Shown here: one piece after another, positions 38,491-50,363 of the stretch | Position numbering within the stretch: the stretch's first letter is position 1 | How the letters are laid out: each line of letters opens with the position of its first letter | Assembly: GCA_034769895.1 (NCBI GenBank) | Contig: CM068373.1 | Span: 203,002,964 to 203,066,963 of the forward strand | DNA from: Magicicada septendecula | Taxonomy: Eukaryota; Arthropoda; Insecta; Hemiptera; Cicadidae | Direction of reading: 5' to 3' | Length of the DNA: 64,000 nucleotides | Position numbers and translations under genes: made by a program | The notes under the pieces: model-generated | What the model saw: only the letters and a program-made list of their open reading frames with translations | The model's database searches: none | Told to the model about the DNA's origin: nothing

Positions 38491-40097
38491 CAACAGTGTT
38501 GTAAATATATATATTTAATTATTTAAGACAAATTATGGTTTATTTTAATTTATTTCGTTATAAACCTCCGAATATGCATGCAATTATTTGTATATTAATC
38601 AGAAATGTGTGTGAGAGAGACATTTTAATAATTTGTAGGTTGTATCTTACAATCATGAAAATTATTATTTAAACTGGTAATTGTTTTATTAAAATCTTAC
38701 AATGACGAAATATTATTATTTCATTGTTTACGATATATATTTAGTGCAAAAAATGAATTTTTAAAATTACAATCGTCTGTAAACTATATTTAAGTTCGTG
38801 TACACACATACAAATCGTTTGAATAAGAGAATTCTTGTCAACGTTTGCAGCGAGAGAGAGAGAGACATATACAATGTGTGTATGTGTACACAAAACTTTT
38901 GAAAATACCTTATTTCAAGGAGATTTTTTATGCGTAACACTTTACCACACACACACAGACTTGGCAGTATATTAATTTCTAAATCGTGGTCAATGACTGC
39001 CATGTGTCAAAAAAAGGACGCAACGAGGTAGGTGATAAATATATATATTTCCTGGTGATTACATTTTAGTATCGCTACTTACAATAATCCATAAGTAGCA
39101 CAACGCTTATGTAAAACTGATGACATAAAGAGAGAGAGAGTTTATATCGTGATCGACAACTGTGTCTAGAGACAAAGAGAGAGGAGGGGAGAGAGAGTTG
39201 ATATCGAAGTCGTCAACAATTTACTATAATATAGTTTGAATTTCCCACCGAAGAAAAATGTTGGCAGATCTGTTCTATACACACACAATAATGCAGGATT
39301 GGTAACCCTGATCATATATTTTAATATACACTATAATACACACACACATATCAAGTTTGAACCCATACATAGGTTGGTAAACCTGATCATATAGATTTAA
39401 TATACATTATAACACACAACAAATTTGAACTCATGCAAGGTTGGTAACCCTGATCATATATTTAATATATACACTATAATGCATGAAGTCGGAACCCCCC
39501 CCCACCACAGGTTGGTAAACCTGATCATATAGATTTAATATACATTATAACACACAACAAATTTGAACTCGTGCAAGGTTGGTAACCCTGATCATATATT
39601 TAATATATACACTATAATGCATCAAGTGATAGAAAGTGAAAGTGATCTAAGCTCGTGAAAGGCGGCATATAAAAAAATAACGCGGATGCTGTGGTCCAGA
39701 TACGCGAAAAAGTCGCGGATCTTGACACAGATCAGCGAAAAAGTCGCGGATGCTGTGGTCCAGTAGAAAGTGAAAATGATCTAGGCTCGCGAAAGGCTGC
39801 ATATAAAAAATTATATTCGCGGAAATTAGAAAGTGAAAGTGATTTAGGCTCGCGAAAGGCGGCATATATTCGCGGATATGCAAATCAATTTAATTAAAAA
39901 AATAAAAATATTAAATAAAAAAAATAAAAAAATTTATTCGCGGAAATTCGCGGTCCTTTGGGATGCTGTGGTCCAGCGGTGGTGGGGAGAGCGTGGGAAA
40001 AAATCTTGGACCGTGGGAACGGCGGCATCTCTTTGATCTAGACCGTGGGAAAGGCGGCATTCCTTTGTGGGTCAGGACCAGCATTTTCCCCCTACTG

Positions 40098-41173
40098 ACG
40101 ACAATATCATTTCGTTCCCGCTCAGCTGATTTTTTTGGTCTCACAATGACTGGCATGTTTTACATTTGGTGGTTAGACTGTGCAGTTTATCCGGTCTCAT
40201 TCCTCATCTTACTTTTGACTGAATCGTTTAGGACTGGCGGCCTGATCTTCCGGTATTCGTTCACTTCTACTAGCATGGAAGGCTAAATCTAAAGAGTCCC
40301 AGGTAAGCCTCGATGCCTAACTAAAGTAATCTAATAGAATTATGAGCTATGTAATTTTATTTAATAAAAGAATGTGTGTGTTGATCGGCATGTGAGTGTG
40401 GGTATGTACTCGTCAAGTCAGGTGTTTGCGACTTGATAAGAATATCTTACACTCAACTACTATTTATTAATTGTAAATTAAAATAGCCCTGTATATACAT
40501 AAAATTTATAACGTAGATTCGTTGATTTAAAATCAAGGAGGTAATGTAGTGTGATGACTGGTTTTTAGAAGTGGAAGAAAGTGCTCGGGCTATATTTCGA
40601 AATTAAGATATGATTCCACAACATTTATGTAATTGTGTGGTGTTTGTGTGGGCGAGCTGTAAGTGAGCATGTATAAGGTTTTGTTTGACACCCAATACAT
40701 ATAATACATGTCATACGGTTCAAGGACAAGCTGATGAAGGGGTGTCGGAGGATGACCGTCCATCTGTCATCCTCTCGTGCAGAGAAAAAGAACTAAGATC
40801 CCCGACACCGCCAGTCATGAACAGCCCACAGATGAGGAGCCAACTCCAGACGTAACCCTTACTGTCATCAGCTGTGTATCTGAACCACATGCCCGGATAA
40901 GACCTAAAATTGGAAAACTCAGGTGGGATCTTTCAGTATTATATCTTTTCTTCTGACATCTTCTACGTTCCTCCAGTTTAATCTGCAGAAACCATGTGAA
41001 AACAGACTTATAAATTGTAAAATCATGAAACATTAACCTGTAAAGTTTGGTGTGAACATGCATCAGGCATGTGTGAAAGTGTAGTCTGTTTTTGTAAGAT
41101 TAGATCCCATACTGAATGAATTGTGATTTTACATTATTCAAATATTTTTGATAAACTCATGTAAAGGAGGAAT

Positions 41174-41177
<4 letters not shown>
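40098..41177. other. Unassigned sequence right of the palindrome
   Basis: 1.08 kb with no supported ORF. Its first bases continue naturally from the left flank across the palindrome, so it may be the displaced 3' part of element 2, but I see no LTR match. A compact nested hairpin lies at 40741-40809. Its last 25 bases (AACTCATGTAAAGGAGGAAT...) repeat the flank at 6902. Confidence 0.5.
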
Positions 41178-41269
<92 letters not shown>

Positions 41270-41272
41270 ACA
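41178..41272. repeat. (CA)n microsatellite followed by (TA)n
   Basis: CA run with one interruption (CTCA at about 41262), then AAATATATATAT up to 41287 where the LTR of element 3 starts. Confidence 0.97.
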
Positions 41273-41924
41273 AATATATATATATATTGCGACAGTACAA
41301 ATAAGTGATGTACTGAGCATTGAATATAAAAATTTAAATATACCTAATAAACTGTAAATAATTAATAATGTATTAGAAATAAGCATGTCAGGGATTGCAA
41401 GCTTGGCTCAGACAAAAATATGAACAGGTGTTTCGACCTGAATCGACGTGCACACACACACACAAATGTAACTGAAAGTGTGTACACAAGTATTTTGCTA
41501 GTGTGTGTGAACGCAGGTCTATGCAGGCGAGTTTACCACTCCAAGATGAATAATTGCATAATTACTGTTTTTCCGTAATTATTCATAAACTATAATTAAG
41601 GAGTAAAATCCAAAAACACAATAAAATGTAATAAAATTTACTAAATACTGTGTACAAAAACCACGTGAAAAAGACACACCGTACGAGTGTAGTAGTGAAA
41701 TAACTGTGTACAAATCGAAAGGGTTAAGTTGCAATGTCCAAAATTACAGTGAACATGTGTTGTGAAAATAGTTATAAGATGAATATAAGAGTATACTTAC
41801 AGGACTCTGCAGTTCGCAGAAATATAAGAAATAGCCAAATTGACAAAGAGTGGGGGAACTGAACCCAGAGACAGTTTCAGACATGTCGATTTCGTACAAC
41901 TGCAGGTGATGACCAAGACATGGG

Positions 41925-41950
41925 TATAAATAAGACACACACGCTACAGT
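41925..41950 (+). promoter_or_regulatory. Core promoter of element 3 LTR
   Basis: TATAAATA at 41925-41932 is followed at a spacing of about 23 bp by CTACAGTCGTT, an arthropod-type initiator (CAGT). The same arrangement is kept in the 3' LTR (49180-49205). Confidence 0.6.
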
Positions 41951-42169
41951 CGTTCTTTTTCTTCAATCACCCACAGTGCAGCGGGAGCTTCTGCCCGTCC
42001 GCACAGAATATTTAAATTTTTGTAAATAGTTTCATCCTTCCAGTTACATACAGTTATGTAACTGTATTGTAAAACAAACAATTTTTAAGTAGTAACAAAA
42101 TTACATAAGAAGATCCACATAAGAAGATCAACTGACGCCCGAAATAGCACGAGGATAAGTTCCAGAGAG

Positions 42170-42365
42170 CGATACGACGCTGGACAGAGAGAGAGAGTCG
42201 ACTCTGGACAAGAGAGGAGCGACGCTGGACAAAAGGAGAAGAGCGAGATGACTCTGGACAAGAGAGGAGCGACACTGGACAAGAGGAGAAGAGCGAGACG
42301 ACACTGGACAAGAGAGAGACGACGCTGGACTCTAGAGGAGCGACGCTGGACAATAGGAAGTGATG
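42170..42365. repeat. LTR minisatellite, 5' copy
   Basis: Degenerate tandem units of about 20-45 bp around CTGGACAAGAG(A/G)AG and GAGCGACG. The 3' LTR copy (about 49425-49580) is shorter. Confidence 0.85.
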
Positions 42366-43146
42366 CTGGAGTTCGAGACGAGGACGATTACAGATGGATC
42401 CAATGATTGAGTATGATTGACGACAATAAGGTGATAAACAACTTAATTATCTCTTAATCGAACAATTAACTTAAAGACAATTAAAGACATTCTTGTTCTA
42501 TTTAAAAGTAAGAGCCAATGTTTATTGTAAATTAGAATTAAAATGATAGATGTTATTGAAGTAAGATTAACGTAAACAAGAGCTCAAATTAGTATTGAAA
42601 TGAAAAGAATACAAAGCATTTAAGTAAAAATTAGCGTTTGATATTAATCAGTACTGAGAAACAAAAGATAAATTCAGTAGCTATTGATATTTTTGAGTTA
42701 CATTACAATATATAAGAAGATATTTAAATATTGATATTTTGAAACACACTAATTGACTGAGTAGTCTGGAAATGAGATTTTTTTTTATACAATAATTAGT
42801 AGAATAGAATATTTAGTCAGTAAGGATGTATATAGCATAAGCCTTACGGCATAGTAACAAAATAATAACGAATGTTTTAAGTCGAAGTAAGTGCCATGTG
42901 CACAATTTTATTAATATCAAATAAATTTGAAATACCGTTACAAGATACATAGAGTTCTTATTACAGATACACCTGAAACCCAAATTAAATTATATTTATT
43001 GTTACATAAATTGTCGCTTCCAACGTGGAGCATCACAAATTTAAATTATATTATATTTGCAATGTTGTATTGATACATAATTTTGTCGCCCTGATCTTGG
43101 GGCACGACATGCCTAAATTTATGTACAAAGATTCGTTACATTTATT

Positions 43147-43164
43147 TGTCGCCCATGAACGTAT
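43147..43164 (+). other. Candidate primer binding site of element 3
   Basis: TGTCGCCCATGAACGTAT begins six bases after the LTR end. It is one of four similar modules (43012, 43084, 43147 and TGGCGCCC at 43323), so the site actually used is uncertain. Confidence 0.4.
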
Positions 43165-43489
43165 GGCCCGATCCTCACCATTTAACTATTAAAATTTTTT
43201 ATGTAGCTAACTGGTTGCTCTAAAATATAAGAGTGTGTTAAATCAAAAATATATTATATGTAATAATTATTTATATTAAACAGTAACTGAAAGTAATGTT
43301 AATTGTTGTGTAATAACACATCTGGCGCCCACAAATAATATTGTTTGTCTATGTAACAGGTGCAACTGTAGTGAGTATTAATAATAACTATTAATAAAAA
43401 TAAAGAAATAAATAAATAAGTAGGGAACGGTTATCAATAATAATTGTTAAAGAATTACTACTAAATAAGTATTTTAATAATTATTCAAC

Positions 43490-45059
43490 ATGGCAGAACC
43501 AGGAAGGTTGAATTTAGAAGCATTTAAAAATTCGATACTAGCCATGATGGACGAATTAGTCATAAAACATGCCGAACAATTTAAAGAAGAGTTGAAAGAG
43601 AAGAATGTCAAACAAATAAGAAAAATAGATGAAATAAATACAAAACAAACAGAAAGTTTAGAAAATAAATTAGAGCTACAGTCCGAAAATTTTAGACAGG
43701 ACACCATAAAAATCACAGAAAGTCTAGAAGAGTTAAAAAATGATAATCTTGAAATAAAACGAAGTATAATTGACAGTAATGCACAGTTAAACGAAAAAAT
43801 TGGTGACACCAACATACGTATTGATACTTTAGAGAATAATTTTAAACAAGCCTTACATGAGCAAGTTGTAAGATTTGAAAATAAACAAAAAGAATTACGT
43901 CTCGAGTGGAGAAAAGATATAAAAGAAACGCATAAACAAATAAATGATACTTTAACTACTATAACACGAGAGCAGGATGATAAAATTCAAACTATTAATA
44001 ATGTATCGCAAGCAAATACCAGTATACTTAGAGAAATTGAAACACATACTGTAGTTATTGAGAATAAAATTGAAGAAACTACGAAAGACCGTTCGGGAGA
44101 CGTATCACATATGAAAGAAGAAATTCAAGAGGAAATGAACCAGCTACGAAGTGAGTTAAGAAGACGACAGAACCAAATGACCATATTTCCTACACCAATG
44201 GAAGAAAGGAGCAGACTTAAGTTCTCAGGTGGTAAAGGGGAGAACAGCATGGAATTCCTAGCTAGAGTAGAGAAGGAAATAGAAAAAATTGGGAGTGCAA
44301 TAAATGACGACGAGCAGATAGACTTCGTCACGCGATATCTTAGAGATTCAGCCAACCAATGGTACTCTGTTATTAGAGATAACGTCAGTACATATCAGCA
44401 GTTTCGTGAGGCATTCGAGAACCGATACTGGAATCTACATACCCAACGACAAGTACGGGATCAACTCGAATATGGAAAGTTCAATGCACAAGGACAGCAG
44501 AGTAATTGAACTATACACAATTACGCAAATAGAACGTGTAAAGCATCTTAAACCTAAATTCTCAGAATACGAAAATGTTTCAAAGTTATCTTACCATTTT
44601 CACCGAGATATCCAGTTAGCAGTTTATACGCAGGGAATTAAAACCATAGAAGAATTTTTAATCCTTGTGACACAGTCGGAGAATATCAATAAAGGTAAGA
44701 ACACACAATACTGGGAACAAAAACACGCAAATCACCACTATAATTATCACAGAGATGACAAGAAAACAATACAAAACAATACACTGCCCCGTGATAATTA
44801 CAAAATAAATTATTCACCACCAATGTACAACACTACAACACGCACAGCTACAGAGACTGAACGAATAAATACAGCTAAACGACAAGGGGACGTTGTATGG
44901 TCGTCCAAGTGTAAACAGTTTTCAAAACCAGCTGACAAACGCGTTGCCGCAGTACGAAGGTACGACGAGAAAAAATTGAAGAGAGATAGCCAAGAAATGA
45001 ATGAGATGGAGACAGTAACATTCCACAGCCGGCCGTCTACATCAAAAGCGTCGCAATGA
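43490..45059 (+). pseudogene. gag of element 3, one frameshift
   Basis: The first 339 codons (43490-44509) start MAEPGRLNLEAF and are mostly a charged coiled coil (residues 20-230). A capsid-like segment follows (NSMEFLARVEKEIEKIGSAI; FREAFENRYW). A single-base shift near 44485 moves the frame to 44490-45059, where the capsid continues (RVIELYTITQIERVKHLKPK). The C-terminus is basic and Asn/Tyr/His-rich, without a CCHC knuckle, ending PSTSKASQ at a UGA. The next frame continues open into protease. Capsid plus basic tail would package element RNA. Apart from the one shift the gene looks recently functional. Confidence 0.87.
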
Positions 45060-45635
45060 CTGAATAAACGGAAGCAAAATTATAAAATAAACAACATATA
45101 CCCCTGCGATATTAGAGAGGAATTATTAAGCACCGAACAGGATATAAAGCGAGACGCACAGCAAACACAATGCCCTATTGTGACAGTGAGTATAAACAGG
45201 TGTAAAATACGGATGGTAGTTGACACCGGCAGCCAACTGTCAGTTCTTAACGCTGCATGGGTTCAACGCAATAAGAAATATTTAAAAAATACTGCAATTT
45301 TGCCCGTAAATAATTTAAATATTACAACAGCTACCAATAAAAAAGAAAGAGTTAAACAACAAGCATATGTAACTCTAACATATAAAAATCTAGAATTAGA
45401 ACATCCCATGATAATTATGCATAAATTGATTTATGATGGAATTTTAGGTATCGATATACTAAATACAATAAATGCTAAGATTAATGTTAATGATAATACA
45501 ATTCTGTGTAATTATAAAAATGTTCAATATGAATTAAATATGAATAGCGAGGAAAAAGAGTACAAGGTAAGTGAAACGCCTATTACTGTACTTTGTACAA
45601 GCCACAAATACAATATGGTCCAACTCGACATGTGA
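45060..45635 (+). CDS. Aspartic protease region of element 3 pol
   Basis: It is in the same frame as the end of gag, separated from it only by the UGA at 45057-45059. The frame is open without an early ATG from 45060, and the first ATG is at 45180. The active-site triad is MVVDTGSQLSVL (about 45213-45248; DTG at 45222-45230), with the second conserved segment YDGILGIDIL near 45435, as in retroviral-type proteases. Expression probably requires readthrough of the UGA. It closes at 45633-45635, overlapping the RT frame by about 40 bases in a different phase. Confidence 0.8.
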   Translation: MNKRKQNYKINNIYPCDIREELLSTEQDIKRDAQQTQCPIVTVSINRCKIRMVVDTGSQLSVLNAAWVQRNKKYLKNTAILPVNNLNITTATNKKERVKQQAYVTLTYKNLELEHPMIIMHKLIYDGILGIDILNTINAKINVNDNTILCNYKNVQYELNMNSEEKEYKVSETPITVLCTSHKYNMVQLDM

Positions 45636-47022
45636 ATGCGGTAGATGAAGGAATGACGACACAGGAAGAAGAAAAACTGCACGAATTAATAGAAGAATAC
45701 AATGATGTATTTAGTGAAGTACCGACGCAGACGACAGTATACGAGCACTCTATAGTTGTGTCAGACCCTACGAAAGTCATTAGGAGGACATACCCTATCC
45801 CAATGCGATATGAGGAAGAGGTTGAACTGGAAATTCGGCGCATGATTGAAAGTGGAGTCATAGAGCGATCGAACAGCAACTTCCTGAATCCTCTAGTGGT
45901 AGTGAAGAAAAAAAGTGGTGAGATACGTCTATGCCTTGACATGAGGGAGCTGAACAGCATTGTATTAAAGGAGTATGACTGTGCACCAACTGCGTATGAA
46001 TTATTTACTAAGTGTGAAGGAGCAAGGTATCTGACGAATCTAGATTTACGCTCAAGTTTGTGGCAGATTCCAATTCGTGAAGAGAATAGAAAGTACACTG
46101 CTTTCCTGTATAAAAATAAATGCTACCAACACAGGGTAGTACCCTTCGGATTAAGCACGAGTTTGGCAGCTATCGTAAAGTGTCTAGAAAGAGCCCTAGG
46201 ACCTGAAGTGGAACCCTACACCATGATATTTGTAGATGATATCTTAGTTGTATCTAAAACATTAGACGAACATATAAAACATCTAAGCAGGATATTCCAC
46301 AAGTTTAGGCAAGCGAACATATCACTTAACCTAGACAAATGTGATTTATCAAATCCTCTATCCAATTCCTAGGTCACATTATTTCATCCTCTGGTATTCA
46401 ACCCGATCCTATCAAAATTTCCAGCATAACTAATTTCCCTATACCCGGAAATCACAAAGAGTTAAGAGCATTCTTAGGACTAACAGGATACTACAGAAGA
46501 TTCTCAACGTTATATGCAAGGTATACGCAACCGCTTCTAGAGCTGACGAAGAAAGAAAAAAAATGGAAATGGGAGAAGAAACACCAAGATGCCTTTAACC
46601 AAGTGAAAGAGTTGTTCATCGAAAATATTATGTTACATCATCCTCAACGAGAAGGAAAATTCGTAATATACTCCGATGCTAGTGACTACGCAGTAGGAAG
46701 TGTACAGTATCAACAAGATACTGCGGGAGAGCACCGAGTTATTGCCTACGCCAGTAGAGTCTTCAAAGGAGCTGAAAAACGCTACTCCACATCAGAAAAA
46801 GAAATATTTGCTATAGTATACGCTCTCAAGCAATTCAGATATTATGTTTATGGTACTCATTTTGAGATACATACTGACCACCAAGCATTATCATTTCTAT
46901 TGAAATGCAAAGTAACAAATGCCCGATTATTAAGATGGATTTTAGCCATTAGCGAATACTCATTCACCATTAAATACTGTAAAGGTAAAGACAATATTAT
47001 AACTGATACACTAAGCCGATAA
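45593..47022 (+). pseudogene. Reverse transcriptase and RNase H of element 3
   Basis: The RT frame opens at about 45593 (first ATG 45652) with EKLHELIEEYNDVFSEVP. It contains NPLVVVKKKSGEIRLCLDMR and the catalytic FVDDILVVSK (46229 onwards). It closes at 46372 through a one-base shift near 46350. The continuing frame starts FLGHIISSSGIQ, then LGLTGYYRRF and the RNase H domain (FVIYSDASDYAVGSVQY, RYSTSEKEIFAIVYALKQF, HTDHQALSFLL). It ends at a TAA (47020-47022), beyond which the same frame continues into integrase. RT copies the genomic RNA into DNA and RNase H removes the RNA strand. Two lesions, otherwise well preserved. Confidence 0.92.
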
Positions 47023-48297
47023 ATCAAAGAAGAATGTGAAGAAGTCTATGAGAGCGAAAAGAAAGAAGTACGATTGTTATCAATTAAATTCAAAGAGAAT
47101 GATGAAGTAAAACAAATGCTGAAAAATTTAGCACAACAACAAGATTTGGACGTGACAATAAGGGAGATGAAAGACCAAGAACAGCTACCGAATCATTATA
47201 AGGTACTTAATGGAATTCTTTTCAGGTTAGTAAGACAAGACTGGAAGATAGTACTAACGAATGACATGTTACAAAAATTAATTCAACCAGCACATGAGAG
47301 TTTAGCACATGCTGCCATTCTGAAATGTTATCTGAGTCTACGAGAGGATTTTACGATTAATAATATGTATCGAAAAATAAAGAAGGAAGTAAAGAAGTGT
47401 TATGAGTGTCAAACGGCGAAAGGACCGAATTTACACACATACGTAGAAATGAAGAGCATCCAGAAGGAGAACAAGGGAGAGCTAATTGCAGTGGATTTTC
47501 TGGGACCACTACCACGATCAAGTCGAGGTGTGAAGCACATATTGGTATGTATCGATGTGTTTTCCAAGGCAATCCGACTGTACCCAATTATGCGACCCAC
47601 AACCAAAGTTGTTCTAAAGATACTACTGCAGAAATATATTCCGTCATATGGAAAAATGAAGAAGGTACTCAGTGATCAAGGTGTACAATTCCAGAGTGAA
47701 AAATGGGAGAGGACGTTAAGGGAAAATGGAATACAACCTGTACTCACATCCATAAAACATCCTCAAGAAAACCTTGCTGAGAGAGTTAACAAAGAATTAG
47801 GTAAATATTTACGAATATACTGCCATGATCAACACAATAAATGGGCAGAATATTTACCATTTCTTGAAAAAGCCATCAACGAAAATTATAGTGAAGCCAC
47901 AGGATATACTCCAATGGAATTGGAAGAAGATAAGAAGCCAAACAGATTTTGGACCAAGTATATAAACAAACCTAATAACCAGAATGTACCTGTACCAATA
48001 AGAGTGAAAATTGAATACGCAAAGCAACGGATAATAGAAAGAGGTAACAAGAGAGTAGAGAGATTTAATCTAACTCACAAGCTACAACAATTCAACTTGG
48101 GAGAAAGTGTACTACTCAAAGCTAATCCAGTGGGAAAACGGAGTGATAATACGGCGAAGAAATTCTTCAGACTTTATAATGGACCGTATACGTTAAGACA
48201 GCGAGTAGGACAACACACTTTCATCGTATATGATGAGATACAGAAGAAAGAAATTGGTAAATTCCACGCAACGTCATTTAGGAAGTTCTACACATAA
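47023..48297 (+). CDS. Integrase of element 3
   Basis: It follows in frame after the TAA at 47020-47022. The first ATG is at 47074; about 407 residues. The N-terminal zinc finger has H residues in AHESLAHA and C residues in CYECQTAKG. The catalytic DDE residues are in AVDFLGPLPRSS (about 47493), VLSDQGVQFQ (about 47673) and NLAERVNKELG (about 47778). A basic C-terminal region follows (FNLGESVLLKANPVG), ending FRKFYT at 48297. The domain is uninterrupted and keeps all expected catalytic residues. There is no envelope-like ORF between it and the 3' LTR. Confidence 0.9.
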   Translation: MKEECEEVYESEKKEVRLLSIKFKENDEVKQMLKNLAQQQDLDVTIREMKDQEQLPNHYKVLNGILFRLVRQDWKIVLTNDMLQKLIQPAHESLAHAAILKCYLSLREDFTINNMYRKIKKEVKKCYECQTAKGPNLHTYVEMKSIQKENKGELIAVDFLGPLPRSSRGVKHILVCIDVFSKAIRLYPIMRPTTKVVLKILLQKYIPSYGKMKKVLSDQGVQFQSEKWERTLRENGIQPVLTSIKHPQENLAERVNKELGKYLRIYCHDQHNKWAEYLPFLEKAINENYSEATGYTPMELEEDKKPNRFWTKYINKPNNQNVPVPIRVKIEYAKQRIIERGNKRVERFNLTHKLQQFNLGESVLLKANPVGKRSDNTAKKFFRLYNGPYTLRQRVGQHTFIVYDEIQKKEIGKFHATSFRKFYT

Positions 48298-48542
48298 AAA
48301 CAACGAGGTCAATGAAACCAGTCAGATCAGCTGTTTGTTAAAGCCACCCTACTACAAGGTCACGAGCAGTGAGCGTGTGAAGAGGGGAGGTAAGACATTT
48401 GTATACACTCCAATTCAGGGTGAAATGACGAATATTATTCTTTATTATTTGTTACATTTTTTCAATTGTAATAATAATAATAAAAAAAATTTTTTAATAA
48501 ATAAATTTATTAAATTTTTTTTAGTACCAAGCAGAGGGATAA
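48298..48542 (+). other. 3' untranslated region and polypurine tract of element 3
   Basis: 245 bp with no ORF of note. AAGCAGAGGGA (about 48530-48540) just before the LTR is the polypurine-tract candidate. Confidence 0.6.
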
Positions 48543-50353
48543 TGCGACAGTACAAATAAGTGATGTACTGAGCATTGAATATAAAAATTTAAATATACCT
48601 AGTAAACTGTAAATAATTAATAATGTATTAGAAATAAGCATGTCAGGGATTGCAAGCTTGGCTCAGACAAAAATATGAACAGGTGTTTCGACCTGAATCG
48701 ACGTGCACACACACACACAAATGTAACTGAAAGTGTGTACACCAGTATTTTGCTAGTGTGTGTGAACGCAGGTCTATGCAGGCGAGTTTACCACCCCAAG
48801 ATGAATAATTGCATAATTACTGTTTTTCCGTAATTATTCATAAACTATAATTAAGGAGTAAAATCCAAAAACACAATAAAATGTAATAAAATTTACTAAA
48901 TACTCTGTACAAAAACCACGTGAAAAAGACACACCGTACGAGTGTAGTAGTGAAATATCTGTGTACAAATCGAAAGGGTTAAGTTGCAATGTCCAAAATT
49001 ACAGTGAACATGTGTTGTGAAAATAGTTATAAGATGAATATAAGAGTATACTTACAGGACTCTGCAATTCGCAGAAATATAAGAAATAGCCAAATTGACA
49101 AAGAGTGGGGGAACTGAACCCAGAGACAGTTTCAGACATGTCGATTTCGTACAACTGCAGGTGATGACCAAGACATGGGTATAAATAAGACACACACGCT
49201 ACAGTCGTTCTTTTTCTTCAATCACCCACAGTGCAGCGGGAGCTTCTGCCCGTCCGCACAGAATATTTAAATTTTTGTAAATAGTTTCATCCTTCCAGTT
49301 ACATACAGTTATGTAACTGGATTGTAAAACAAACAATTTTTAAGTAGTAACAAAATTACATAAGAAGATCCACATAAGAAGATCAACTGACGTCCAAAAC
49401 AGCACGAGGAGAAGTTCCAGAGAGCGATACGACGCTGGACAGAGAGAGAGAGAGTCGACTCTGGACAAGAGAGGAGCGACGCTGGACAAGAGGAGAAGAG
49501 CGAGATGACTCTGGACAAGAGAGGAGAGACGCTGGACAAGAGAAGAAGAGCGAAACGACGCTGGACAAGAGGAAGTGATGCTGGAGTTCGAGACGAGGAC
49601 GATTACAGATGGATCCAATGATTGAGTATGATTGACGACAATAAGGTGATAAACAACTTATTTATCTCTTAATCGAACAATTAACTCAAAGACAATTAAA
49701 GACATTCTTGTTCTATTTAAAAGTAAGAGCCAATGTTTATTGTAAATTAGAATTAAAATCATAGATGTTATTGAAGTAAGATTAACGTAAACAAGAGCTC
49801 AAATTAGTATTGAATTAAAAGAATACAAAGCATTTAAGTAAAAATTAGCGTTTGATATTAATCAGTACTGAGAAACAAAAGATAAATTCAGTAGCTATTG
49901 ATATTTTTGAGTTACATTACAATATATAAGAAGATATTTAAATATTGATATTTTGAAACACACTAATTGACTGAGTAGTCTGGAAATGAGATTTTTTTTA
50001 TACAATAATTAGTAGAATAGAATATTTATTCAGTAAGGATGTATATAGCATAAGCCTTACGGCATAGTGACAAAATAATAACGAATGTTTTAAGTCGAAG
50101 TAAGTGCCATGTGCACAATTTTATTAATATCAAATAAATTTGAAATACCGTTACAAGTTACATAGAGTTCTTATTACAGATACACCTGAAACCCAAATTA
50201 AATTATATTTATTGTTACATAAATTGTCGCTTCCAACGTGGAGCATCACAAATTTAAATTATATTATATTTGCAATGTTGTATTGATACATAATTTTGTC
50301 GCCCTGAACTTGGGGCACGACATGCCTAAATTTATGTACAAAGATTCGTTACA
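48543..50353 (+). repeat. 3' LTR of element 3
   Basis: Direct repeat of 41288-43140. It is followed by a 10-bp (AT)5 and then directly by the end of element 4. Confidence 0.95.
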
Positions 50354-50363
50354 ATATATATAT

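Larger units (their letters stand above)
41288..43140 (+). repeat. 5' LTR of element 3
   Basis: Starts TGCGACAGTAC and ends GATTCGTTACA. It contains a core promoter and a GACGCTGGACAAGAG-type minisatellite (about 42170-42365) with about three more half-units than the 3' LTR. Sample differences from the 3' LTR include AATAAACTG/AGTAAACTG near 41345 and ACAAG/ACCAG near 41488. Confidence 0.95.
41288..50353 (+). mobile_element. Gypsy-type LTR retrotransposon, element 3 (nearly intact)
   Basis: Two long LTRs (1853 and 1811 bp) begin TGCGACAGTACAAATAAG and end ATTCGTTACA, so both carry TG...CA termini. They differ by few substitutions plus copy-number change in an internal minisatellite. Between them are gag, protease, RT, RNase H and integrase with only about four lesions. 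The flanks are (AT)n on both sides, consistent with but not proving a short AT target duplication. It is the youngest-looking pol-bearing element here. Confidence 0.95.
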
